Source: Albula goreensis | Lineage: Eukaryota > Chordata > Actinopteri > Albuliformes > Albulidae | Assembly (NCBI GenBank): GCA_022829145.1 | Contig: CM040753.1 | Span: forward strand, 20,857,884-20,921,883 | Direction of reading: 5' to 3' | DNA: 64,000 nucleotides | Shown here: positions 1 to 24,016 of the stretch, piece by piece | How the letters are laid out: each line of letters begins with the position of its first letter | Numbering within the stretch: the stretch's first letter is position 1 | The notes under the pieces: generated by a model | What the model was told of the DNA's origin: nothing | Seen by the model: only the letters and a program-made list of their open reading frames with translations | The model's database searches: none | Made by a program: the position numbers and the translations under genes

Positions 1-36
1 GTTGAGAGAAGTGAACATATGCATTTGAGGCTCTAG

Positions 37-12811
<12,775 letters not shown>

Positions 12812-14031
12812 TGGTACGTGGAGAGTTTAAGAGAGAGGAGAAAAAGAAAGAAAGACAGAAAGAAAGAGAGTGAGAGAGAAGGGGACCTGAAGATATGCGA
12901 CACACTGAAGAGGGAGCATGCAGACAGGAACAGAGGGAGGAAGCAAACTGACTTCATTCCCAACAGTGCACATTAAGAAAAGGACCCCCAAACGTTCTTC
13001 ACTCCGTGTGACAACAAAAGAAAAAAACACTGTCACACAAAGTTCCCTGTTGATTTTCATGTTGTCTTGTCCTCCACAGCCCTTTTTGTTGGAAAAAAAT
13101 AAAAAATAAAAAAACAGTTGTTGTTTGGACTTGGATAGGACTTTATAGGACTACAATTAAGTATAAAGAGACTAAAAATATATCCTGCCTTACAGAAACT
13201 GAATATGGCAGTCTTCAGTGGTGGTGGTTTGTTTTAAATATTTCCAAGGAGAACTCTGGATGGAAATCCACACTGGACTTTGAGGTGGGACTCTGGGAGG
13301 CAGTAGACTCTACTGTTGGAAAAAAACCAGGCAGGAAGTTCTCCTGCAGCCACCCCTAAACTCTTATGGGCATTCTAAGTTTCATGTTCACCAACCAGAA
13401 TCAAGTCATTTCTAAGAAGGTATCTCTTTTTCCATTTTTAAATTTTTGTTTTCTAAACAAATATGTAGCATTGTTCACAAAGCATTCAGGTTTTCAAAAG
13501 AAACTAAACAAAAGAAAAGGTGTTTCATTTGCACATTTTTCTGATTTTGATTTTTCAAACAGCTGGGTTATGGAGTGTAAGGGGGTGATCTGTGCAGCAG
13601 CAGTAGAAGGACAATGTGGACAAAGAGGAACATTTTAACACAGATGTTTGTTTGAGATCACAAAAATGTATCTGTTAATAGCAACCTCAGTGATGTAGGT
13701 TATAAATAGGAATAATAAATAAATAAAACAAAATGAATAATTAATGGAAAGTGCTTTAGAAGGTTGTAAAATCATGCTTTTAAATATATATGAAAAAACT
13801 CTATTTTTTGTTTTACTTTTTTATCGGCTGTTTTCAAAAAACAGTTAACCCAATATGGCTTGGGTCAAGCCATTAATGAAATGAGTAGTTAACTAATGTA
13901 TTCATTCAATCATCCACCAACATACTCATAAGTCTACTCCTTCAAAGGAGAGAATAATGTACACCCACCCCACATGTCAATTTGTCTTTATTTCGAACCA
14001 TCTATAAAACAGGTCTTGCTTGTGTGGGTTC

Positions 14032-14116
14032 ACATGTGTGTGCATATGTGTGTGTTTGTGTGAATATGTGTGTTCGTGTGTGTGTATGTATGTGTGAGAG
14101 AGAGAGAGAAAGAGAG
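14032..14116. repeat. Imperfect TG then GA microsatellite in the midn 3'UTR
   Basis: About 65 bases of TG units with CA/TA/TT interruptions followed by a short (GA)n. Confidence 0.85.
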
Positions 14117-16062
14117 GCAATGGCATGGATTTATATGCATGTGATCCAAACATGGCGTTTCTGTTGAACATTGCTACCATCACTGCCAAACCCCATTTCC
14201 TTGCCTTCAACCTCCTACTTCATTCTAACAGAACGGGACAATTTTCTTAGATTTGAGCCAACAGGACCTCCTGAAGTGGAGTTTTTTCCCCCTTCTGCCA
14301 ACAGCTTGTTGATAGTTTGAGTTATTCCCCTCCTGGTAATGCAGTACAGCAGAGTATAGCTGAACATGAATGAAGCAGGAGCTGGTTTTAATTTATTTGG
14401 TATTTACTTTTATTTGGAGGACTCTGGAGGGGGGGTTGGGGGCCAACCTGTCTTTCTGTCCATGTACACCACATCTCCATCTCTCCTTATAGACTATGAT
14501 CACACACGTTTACCACACATCCTGATCACAGTATCAGATTATTCATTCTCTAATTTGATTTGAAAGAAAGAGAAGGAGAGGGCAGAGATTGCAAGTAGGG
14601 AGCTCAAATCCAATTACATTGATCAGTGCCTCCAGAAGTAGTTTCACGTACATATCAGATTGGACCTTTTGACAAACAGAATTGTGCTGCTACATAGATT
14701 TTTTTTTTTAAATGGGGAATAGTGACTTTTTGCATGCAGAAGTGCGAATTATCCTGAACACCTCTGAAAAAAATAGAACAAACTGACGTGACAGAGTGGT
14801 GCTGAGAGGAAAAAGTAAAAGTGCATGCTTTTTTTGGGAAAAAAATGGAGAAAAAGAAATTTGCTGCTGTTTTTTGAAATGGATTTTAGCAGTATGTGAC
14901 CATGTATTCTCAAAAATGTTCAAAACAAAAAAATACAACCAACCAAAAAGAGATGAAGTAAGACAGGACTTGTGTCTCTCTCACTCTGAACATTCCTCAA
15001 CTGTGACAATGAGCAGAGGGCAACCAACTGCAACTTTCTCTTGGAATTCTGGCCTTTCCTCTCCTGCTCCAAAGCACTGTGAGAGGGATCCAGTTAGCAT
15101 TACCCATCACTGGGTAATAGACTGAAATGTTCAGCAAACTGCATGTGGAAAACCAGAAAAAAACTATTCTGACCAGCTTTTTTCCACCAACTCAAAAAGC
15201 ATTTAAAATATGTGTAAACACACACCATAATTGCACTCACAGAGTTTGCAGTGAGAGATTACCTGCTAGAAGGAGAACCTCATGTTTTGTTAAGTGACCT
15301 TATCTTTCACAAAATGAGACACACAGGGGCTGGAGAGGGTAGAGGTGGGAACCTTTTTTGTTTTTAGAAGCAAGCGTCCCATTTCATTGTAACACCACTC
15401 TCACTGAGGGTTTTGGCATCTTTTCCTTGTGATTCTAGCAGGTGGAGTCAATGTGTTATGTCAAGGCTTCTGTGCCTTAAAATGCTGCCCATTGAGTGAG
15501 AGTAAAATGTAAAGCTATCATTTACACATCCACAAAAGGAACAAGTAAGTCCCTCCAAATGATTTTAGGGGTTCTAGTGATATCAGCCTTTGAGGGAGGT
15601 TATAAGGTAGCAGTATTCTGTTGTACCTGGAGGTGAAGATGAGGAGGACCAGTGATTCTGTCTCTTCACTAATCAGAAACCTGTGTTGTATCTCAATCTT
15701 TGTCTTCCCATTTCACCATCTTGTTCCCATTTGTTTAAGGCCATTTTTGTACTTGAAAACCACACTCTGTCCTGCCACCAACAAGCTGAAGAGCAACAAA
15801 TTTACAAAAAGATTTTAAAAAAATACCTGAAGATGTTTTGACTGCAGTGCTATGGCAACAAAGTGCCCTGACTCTAAAAGGAGACGTCCTCTGAGGACAT
15901 GTGACAACATGCACTTCCTTGTCTCCTTGGATACGACATGTTAAAAAGGACAATTTTTTTCCCAGATTTTATTTAATTTTTATATATGTATGAAATATAC
16001 TCTGTGTGTGCCTCACTTATGTGTGAAATTTCAAAGATGAAAAGATAATATGGGTTGAAGTG

Positions 16063-16090
16063 TGGGGAGGGGGGGAAGTGGGGTGGGGGG
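16063..16090 (+). other. G-quadruplex-type cluster in the midn 3'UTR
   Basis: Runs of 4, 8, 4 and 6 G separated by 1-4 bases on the sense strand. If the 3'UTR reaches 16.5 kb this would be in the mRNA. Folding is inferred from pattern only. Confidence 0.5.
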
Positions 16091-16501
16091 CATTTCCAAA
16101 CCAGTTTGTTGGTGGAGTGATTACATGTTCTGATCACCTCATTTAAGTTGCCTGTTATTTCTTGTAGCCAGCCATTTAAAATAATAACACGAGTCAAAAT
16201 ACAATTTACAATGTTCTAGCTATAGACCGGTGTAGCACATGTGTGACTGTATTAATTTATGAAACCAAAATGGTAACTGTGAATTATGTATTTCTTTGTG
16301 CATTTTTTAAGTGGGAGAAGGTGGCTAAGGCCTAGCCAAGGTTAATGCAATGTCCTATTTTGTTTTTTTGGTGGACTATAATGGAAATCATCAGTTTCCA
16401 GAAAAAAATTGAAAAAAGCATAAAAATATATAAATATATTTTTTTTCTTAAGCAATACATTTCAGTGTGACTTGTGATAGAGCCTTTTTCTTTTTTTAGG
16501 T

Positions 16502-16507
16502 AATAAA
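16502..16507 (+). terminator. midn: Candidate midn poly(A) signal AATAAA
   Basis: Canonical hexamer in a T- and A-rich neighbourhood at the far end of the AT-rich UTR-like stretch. Chosen because character changes downstream and no later sense hexamer looks better. Alternatives lie at 13099 and 13711. Confidence 0.4.
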
Positions 16508-16525
16508 TTGAAAAGAAAAAAACTT

Positions 16526-19500
16526 GAAACCAGTAATTTAGAAGTCTTTGCCTTTCTGAGTACCTGTGTGAATTTTTATGAAGGGGAATATCATAGGTGG
16601 TGTTTGAAAGGCCATAACATACGTCCTTGCATGCATTTTCTGTTGTCATTTCACACAAGGGAATCACCACTGCACTCACTCAGCTTGCAAACCTGTAATG
16701 TGCCTAGATGTCACAAAACTAGTGCAGAGGGAGGAGAAAGACAGCTTTACAGAGAAAGGTGTCATGTTTCTGAAAAATCTCTCGTGGGCAGGAGCCAGCT
16801 AATGCCATCACCATCTTCCAGCGAAACTTAACATGCACATGACAGTAATTACAGTAACAAGCAAACCATGTCAAACAAGAGAGAGCAGGAGACTATATGT
16901 AAACAATTTTTATTCATGGATGTTTGATTCCTAAGAATAACAATTGTAAAAATACAAAATTGAAGTATTTAGAAGGCATACATGGCCTGGATTTTATAAA
17001 GCGTTGAAAGCAAAACAATTAAGAGAGGTTTACAACAACAAAGGTTTGATGCCCAGCAAAGCATTCAGTCAAAGGAAACCACGAATCAAGGAGCACAGAG
17101 GACACACTGAAAAATATAGTGCTGTGTTTATATAATTATTTACAACATATTTGTTAAAGCACTTTTTTCTATGTTGACAAAAGTGCATTTGTCATTTTGC
17201 CCTTACTGCACTTACAAAAACCAAAACCAACTGTAGGAGTAAAGAGTAAAAAGAGCATGAAAAGTGAGCAGAGTGTGGGACAAAAGTGTGATGTCAGAGG
17301 GAATGATATACAGTGAAAGATGGTACAGGATGCCTGGCCTTAGCTATTAGCAGGGCATTGTGTCAATTTCTTCTTTACTTGTAAGCTAGGGTCAATAATG
17401 ATGCAATGATTACAGTTCTCAGAACTTGAATTTGCAATATATAGGAAGGCTAGTGAAGACAGAACTGTGCTAACCAAAGTGATCAAAATAATTTGTCATG
17501 AAAGGAAAATTTGGAAAAAAACAACTCTGAAAGAAAGGGTTAGGGTAAAGGCAGAGAAGAGGGTCTAGGAAAAACTCAAGTTATTTATAGCAAAGGGCAA
17601 AGGTAGAATGATAGAGGAGCACAATAGACTCAAGATAGATCAACGGAAAAGGGTGAAGGAGAAGCATGGAACATGAGGCCAGGATTGAGATGCGGAAAAC
17701 AGGGATGCCATCAAGATATTATATCTCATCACTGTCCTTTAAAACAGATGTTTAGCAGTCTTGAGTTTCTCTAATCAATTGTAGCAACAAGAAAACGTCC
17801 TTAAAGTGTTTGCAACTGTCAGCCAAGATTTTTACACAGCTCTATGACAGTGAGCCTTGGAGCTCTGGCCTCTTCTGACTTCTGTAAATGGTAATTTTTT
17901 TGTGGAGGCCCTTATGCCTAAATTGCCATTTAGCTTTGTAGAAAATTCAATTATGAATCAATACATATGCAGTGTTGCCATGGGGTATTTTTCAGAATTG
18001 TATCTTACAAAGAGTCTGTATTTAGATTTTCCTCCACACAGGCTTCTTGTTCTTTCAATATTAAAAGAAGCCAAAACTCCCATATAGACACCCCCAGAAG
18101 GTTTTCTAGTTTGGAATTACCAGATTTGATTTGAAACATGAAACAATGTACCCAGTTTCTTTTAAAACAGAAGAAAAACATATTCAGCAATGTTTTTTTG
18201 TTATGGTTTGCTATTTTTGCATTTATAGGGTGGAAAGCTCAAAAATACACCTTTAAATTTGTGCATGGCAGGATACCTCTGAATAATAGGTTACAGAAAG
18301 ATTGAGTACACTATTTTTTGTGGACATAAGTGGGTAAAAATGGGAAAAACATGAAGATTCAGGGAGTGGATACAGCGAAGAGAACAAATATGAACAGCCT
18401 CAGAACTAAGCCATGGGGCACTCTAATAAAGAAAGACTGATGGCAAAAATGCTCCAGGCTTGCAATAAATGTAAAGCAGGAAAGCAGAAGGAGGCCCAAG
18501 AGATTTCTCTATGAGCAATATGTAAAAAAGCAGTATAAAGAAGTAGCAGGTGGGAGAGAAGTTGTGAAAATGTAGAACGCTATAGAGAAAAGCTGACTAG
18601 CTGTGCATAGAGGCAAGGTTTCAGTTGGAACTTAATCTATGACGATTGTTAACAACAAACACACACAAGAGGGTAAGACAGAAACGCCACATTGCATTCT
18701 AATTGGTTTTAATGCATTCCACATTTTAGCAGGGCAGATGAAATAGATCAATTTGGAAATGCAGTTTTGGTAACTGAGACCCTATCTTCTTATACAGCGA
18801 TCACTAATAGGCTACAGCGTGCATGCACAGAGAGTATCAGTTCAACAGACAGAGTTCACATTTGAAGAGACACCTGGGGATATTTCAGGCAGTAGTGCTT
18901 CTCCAAACAGGTGTGTGCACCGCCACTGTAACGGCCTGTGGCTTCTGGCTTTCGTTGACATTTACAAATTGCCTGTCAGAATACAAGAGAAACCCTACTT
19001 TATAAAATGAACAGCATGTCTCTTTAAAGTACAAAACAGTACTGAAAAAACACACAAGTTAACTCTTTCAAGGCCATTTTCAGATTGACCAAAACCTGAT
19101 AGCAAGACACATATTCATCTACATTCTTTTTTTGTCTGGCAGGAATTATGTAGAACAATCACCAGTAACCCAGACCTGCTACTTCTTTAAAAAGGCAGCT
19201 AACAGAGAAGCAAGTCAGGCATGCATCATTTTTATTTTGTGGTGTGTGTACAGTAATAGTACTACTTCAACTTGACGAATTTCCCAGAACAGAGAACCAT
19301 TTCTGCACCAATCTCGCATGTATCTGCCTCTGCCTCTGCCTCCACACTTCAAACTGGGGAATGAGAAACACGTCTCTGTGTGTGCATGTGTCTATCAGAA
19401 ACGAAACTGTGAGCGAGGGACCAGAGACAGGGCTTTGCTGACAGAGACCACAGCCCTAACCACAAACAGAAAATCCTAAGAGTCTGGCATGAGGGAGAAT

Positions 19501-20440
19501 TGCTGAAACTCTGCCTGACTTTTCAGTCCTGCAATAGGGGTCATAGGTTTACAAGAGCTCTACCCTGGACACACATATAACACAAAAGAAGCAAATAAAC
19601 ACATACAGTAATCACATTTGCAAGATAATTGCAAAGAAATCTAATATGCATTCATGCATAAATGTGTTAGCCTTGGGTCCCATTAAAAATCATTTGCAAT
19701 GGTCCTCCTTCCAAGTGCAGGTTATTAGACATACAGACATTCTCAGTTTTACAGTCTTGTAAATGGTTTGAGAACATTAAGACAAGAAAACCTTACTTAG
19801 ATGAACACATCTGAGCTCAACTGCTATTGCATGCAAACACCACCACAGTCCCTGTACATGGGAACACATTGAATGTTATTATTTTTTTCTTTTTCTCCCT
19901 TTCTTTTTCCTCCTCTCCTATATAGATAAAAAGAATGGGTGATTTGTTTCACAGATAGCATGGAGGATATTTTTGCAGCTGTGATCTGAATGGGGCTTTT
20001 ACACCTCTCAGGGCCGAGCCCTCTCCCTTTCCCGCCCATGTCACGCACTGTACAGAATGAGAGGGTGGCAGCTGTCCCCTCTCGTCACCGCACAAACCTC
20101 CCCTAGCACATCTCACATGTCAGGATAGGAGCAAATTGGTTCAGCAAATCGCCACCCAACAGTGCAAACTCAATATGCTGGGACGTAGCATTAAAACAAC
20201 ATCTGTACATTATACACAGTTCTGTAATATTACTCCACACAAGGAAATACTCCAAAGAGGGGCTCTGAACCAACATTTTTGTTGCTTTCCACTTCCATGA
20301 GCAAGGCAAACATCAGAGATTCTGACAATGCAGAGCTGTCATTGAAAAAAAAAAACCTGCTTGTCTACAGCTGATCATTCTGTTCATTTTGTTGCTTAAG
20401 TTTTGTCCTTTATCATTTTTGCTTAGCTGCTTAGCTCTCA
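16526..20440. other. Intergenic, no gene seen
   Basis: AT-rich, low CpG. A minus-strand AATAAA at 16909-16914, 0.4 kb from the midn end, could mark a convergent transcript whose 3'UTR would run leftwards through this stretch, but I find no coding exon to support it. A small CpG-richer patch lies at 19990-20100. At 18360-18640 a purine-rich segment faintly resembles a dispersed fish repeat; not called. Confidence 0.6.
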
Positions 20441-20443
20441 ATT

Positions 20444-21340
20444 TTCAGTTTCAATTTAGTAATGCTTTATTGGCATTACTGCATACAAGCAATATTGCCA
20501 TAGCTAAAACAATGAAACATTTAAGTCACATAATACAATTGAATAAAATAAAATGAATAATATATTAAAAAGAGGGCAACGCTGCATGACAAATACAGTA
20601 ATAAGAAACAGACCACTACTAATGCAAAAGAGGAAATGATGCCTCACTGGTTGTCCCTCAGTTTAAGACAGGAGGCCACACATTCAGTTTTCTCTCCCAG
20701 AGTATAGGGGAGTTTTTCTGTGTTGTTATCATTTTTTAATTCAGGGAAAGTTGTGCCAATTTTTGAATAAAACAAATCTCTGATGTCTTGGTATTTGGGG
20801 CATTCCGTAAGAAAGTGCATGTCAACACTGCCCCCTGATCGCAGTGGGAGCACAGCCTGTCCTCTCTGGGCAACCATGTCTGTCTGTGATGGCCAGTCTC
20901 TTTGGCCAGGCTGTACATTGTCTGCACATTGTCAGTGTTTTTCTTGTTATCAGTCAATATGGTTAAATATTCTGCCATGGTGTACTTTCTTTTTAGGGCC
21001 AAATTGCATTCAAGCTTATGTTGAATCTGTATAGGTTTGTTCAAATGAGTGATGTATTTTTCCTTTTCTTTAGCCATAATTAGGTTTACTCTAATTCTCT
21101 GAACATCTGTATGGCTGCCAGAGGCTGACTGGGGTTAGTGGTGTTAATATCTGTAAGGGAGCTCAGTCTCAGGACTAGCTGGCTGAGCTCTCTATGTACA
21201 GCTCTTGGCATTGCAGCGCTTTGTAATGATATGATTTCGGGTCACTCATTTTTATATGTTTCCAGACTTTAATGTCTTTCTCTCTCTCTCTCTTTTCTCT
21301 CTCTCTCTCGCTCTCTCTCTCTCTCTCATGTTTTATTTTA
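20444..21340 (-). mobile_element. LINE 3' end with zinc-knuckle C-terminus, decayed
   Basis: Read on the minus strand, the pieces KALQCQELY, YTMAEYLTILTDNKK, TWLPREDRLCSHCDQGAV, DMHFLTECPKYQDIRDLFYS and LGEKTECV match the C-terminal region of fish non-LTR retrotransposons, including a C-x2-C...H-x4-C zinc knuckle. The coding is broken: the CSHC part and the HFLTEC part lie in different frames near 20835, and the upstream KALQCQELY piece is in another frame. The 3' end (20444-20530) carries gcaatattgc and tgccaataaagcattac, the usual tail of such elements. A (CT)n tract at 21280-21327 lies inside. It may extend to about 21.68 kb. Clade not certain (I/Nimb-like guessed). Confidence 0.72.
21280..21327. 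repeat. (CT)n microsatellite
   Basis: CT repeats interrupted once by TTTT and once by CG; inside or at the edge of the LINE fragment. Confidence 0.9.
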
Positions 21341-21699
21341 TGAACAACTCTTACCAAAATGATCCAAGGACATTTACTGGACATCAGTTCAAGGTACAAT
21401 ATCAAATAAGAATTCAGCATGCTCTTTGAAATAGTGGGGAGCATCTATTCTAAATTGTGGCACATCACTGTGCAGAACGAGTTAAACTGTACAAGCTGTA
21501 GTTTGTATTGGGGGAGGTGTGTTGGAGACTGGGGGCAGTTTTTACACCTGTGTGTTTTGCTTTGGGTCCTGGCTATTCTTTTGAGCAGATGCACAAGTGC
21601 TGTCTGTTTAATTTCTTGTTTGGTCAAGCCAATTTGGTAATTTACACAACCAGACCGAGTAGGTCCATATTCCCAACAAACATATCTGTTTTAGTGTGA

Positions 21700-23850
21700 C
21701 TGTGGATGAAGCAACCTGCACAAGCACAGAGGAGATCATATATTTTGTTAGCCTTGAACAGTGTGTTCTCCATCAGCTTTTTCCCTTTTTAAATATGGTA
21801 AAAAGGAGAATCAGAGGACTCTTTCTCTCCCTCTCCCTCACTGTATTTCTGCATGCTGTCCTTTAATGCATTTTATTGCACCTTCCCTACATTTGGGTGC
21901 CTTGTGAGTGTTCTCAGTTTTTAAACATTTGAGGCTTTGGCTTCTACTGTGTGGCAACCTTGCAACCTTTTTTTGAGTGCCTCTCTTCATCTTTCGAGTA
22001 AAAGATAATAGCTGTTGTTCTGTCTTGCTCTGGTGACTGTTACCAGCTGTGATGAAGTGGAGCGTGCTTCCTCCTTTTCAACAGGCAAAGCAAGCCTCAC
22101 TTCTCGCAACAGTCCCTCGCCTACAAAGCCACAGTCATTCACAGGACACCTCAGAAATTAATAATCAGCGGCTGCCGGCTGATTGCTCATCTCATTTACC
22201 GGCCATGACATAGGACCTCATCTAACCCCTCCACCATGAAACACAGTGTAGGTGGAGCACTCCTCAGATGCACTTGCCATGTTGCCTAATTAGTACCTGT
22301 CCAACCCAATTGCTTTATGCACTAGCACACTGAACAGAATATGCCTACTGGTTAGATTGTGTGATTTATTACAACCCGCTTCAAAAGGCCATGGTATTAT
22401 TTTACTTCTCTTTCAACAGGTGACAGTTCAGAGTGCAACCTCCTTCAGGTTGTGGTTCCTGGAAAATCTCTCTGCAGTACATGTGTAAATATGAGTCATA
22501 GAATGTCATAACTATAAGGAGACACAGCTGAGGTCATTGATACTCTGAGATGTGGTGAATTTAAGGACTTCTTGTGAGCCCGAATCTTCAAGATGACTGT
22601 ATTGCTCAGTCTCTCACTGGCTCCAAAGAGGATGGTTGCAAGGATTCCCCACAAGAGCCATGTAATAATTTTACTGGAAAGCTGCAAAACTGAAAAGCAA
22701 CATGCATGACTTTTGATATTGTTTTCAAAATGGACTTCTGCACTGCAAGAAAAAAGACTTCTGCACCTAAAAGGTGGTTCTGTCCAATCTTCTATTTTAA
22801 CCAATAATAGTGCAGTTTGTTTCCCTGGTTCCACCCTTTAAAGCAACCTTACATTATTTCATTAAATCCAGTTGAAATAGAAAAAAATTCTCTGCATGTG
22901 CATTTATACAAAAAGTGCCAGATTGGATGTTGTCTCTGTCATATTCTGTTTGTGTCAGAAGAAAAAAGTAGAAATGTCTTGCCCACGCACACTTAACTTC
23001 ATTTTGCTCAAAGCACTTCTTTCGAAGTTTGTTCTACGGAGTGCTCTACCCAGCTTGGTGACATAACAGCTCCCTGCACTGCACAATCAGATAAGCAAAG
23101 GAAAACAGAATCACTCAAAACACAGGCCTGTTTGCAGCTCAAAGCCTGCTTTGGAAACCCCAGTTGTTTTTTTTTTTAAGATATCCCTGTCGTACATGGT
23201 TGAAATAAAACATGTAATTGTGACATTTTTTATACTTGTGGTTTAATGCAGATAACTTGCTGGAACTTTGAAATATGATTAATTTAAATATATTTGAGAT
23301 TTTTTGGTGCATTTCCAACTCTGCCTGTATGCAGAACCACTGAGTGAGTGTGTGCATCACATTCTACTAAAGAGTCTTGGCACAATATCACAGTTTCATT
23401 TTCTGGTCCTGTAGAAAAAAATCATTCCATGTGACAGTTTTGGCTATGGTAACACACTGATGGTGAGGGGGTGGGCTTAGGATGTGGGAAGGGCTTAACA
23501 GCACATTAAATGCAAAAATTGCTTGCAGCAATCTCAGGTGCAATAAACACTTAATATCCTTGGTTCAAATAATGAGTAGGAAAATCAACCAAATAAGCAG
23601 GGAGCAAATGCAAAATTAAGTACCATCTTGCATCATATAAAGGTTAATGAATGAATAAATGACCTTATTATTAAATGAACCCCCTGATTTCTCAGGAATT
23701 TCCCAACAAGATAACTTCTTGCTAACCATTGCCACATTCTTGAGTAGGTTTCATTTTGTGCCTGCTGATCACTATTCATAAAACCCCTTTTATGGTATTG
23801 TAAACACATTTCAGTAACTGCACTGTGCACACAGTCAGAAAACCTGAATG
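21700..23850. other. Intergenic, one candidate non-coding block
   Basis: No gene seen. At 22060-22240 the sequence is complex, with a GC-rich core (cagcggctgccggctgatt) and retained CpGs between AT-rich flanks, the look of a conserved non-coding element. The 112-codon minus-strand frame at 22496-22834 has no recognisable motif. Confidence 0.5.
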
Positions 23851-23872
23851 AACACAGGAAGCTTTACTCTGG

Positions 23873-23956
23873 CAGGAAGTGGGGATAGTTGCCGTGGTAA
23901 CAAACTGAAACCATGAGCTCTGAACAAGGCATGCCAATCTTGCTCACTTGACGTCA
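23873..23956. promoter_or_regulatory. ETS + RFX X-box + CRE cluster
   Basis: Within 84 bp: CAGGAAGTG (23873-23881, ETS type), GTTGCC-GT-GGTAAC (23888-23901, exact fit to the X-box GTNRCC-N(0-3)-RGYAAC), and TGACGTCA (23949-23956, perfect palindromic CRE). A (GA)n tract follows at once. Such a set is typical of promoters or enhancers, for example of ciliary or testis genes where RFX and CREB/CREM act. The X-box to CRE gap (47 bp) is too wide for the MHC-II X1-X2 module. No exon could be supported next to it. Confidence 0.45.
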
Positions 23957-23963
23957 TTTGTAG

Positions 23964-23968
<5 letters not shown>

Positions 23969-24014
<46 letters not shown>
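23969..24014. repeat. (GA)n microsatellite
   Basis: About 23 uninterrupted AG units directly downstream of the CRE. Open frames of Ser/Leu or Arg/Glu across it are artefacts. Confidence 0.97.

Positions 24015-24016
<2 letters not shown>

Larger units (their letters stand above)
12812..16525 (+). other. midn: midn 3'UTR (predicted extent)
   Basis: Runs from the stop codon to just past the AATAAA at 16502. AT-rich, with scattered ATTTA-type and TGTAAATA-type elements, a TG/GA microsatellite (14032-14116) and a G-run cluster (16063-16090). No splice sites or coding frames could be supported. The length is inferred: AATAAA-like strings at 13099 and 13711 could give shorter transcripts, and no cleavage evidence exists here. 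Midnolin belongs to rapidly turned-over transcripts, so AU-rich elements would fit. Confidence 0.5.

Noticed and set aside
13099-13735. Early AATAAA strings as the midn 3' end
   Set aside because: They lie in A-rich low-complexity runs soon after the stop and the UTR-like sequence continues; kept only as alternatives.
16909-16914. Minus-strand AATAAA as the end of a convergent gene
   Set aside because: The hexamer is common by chance in AT-rich DNA and no minus-strand coding exon was found within the next several kb.
18360-18640. Possible dispersed repeat with a phrase like ctaagccatggggcactct
   Set aside because: Similarity to a remembered fish repeat is short and purine-rich; not enough to call.
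23888-23956. MHC class II style X1-X2 (SXY) promoter module
   Set aside because: The X-box and CRE are 47 bp apart instead of 2 bp, and no S or Y box is placed as required.
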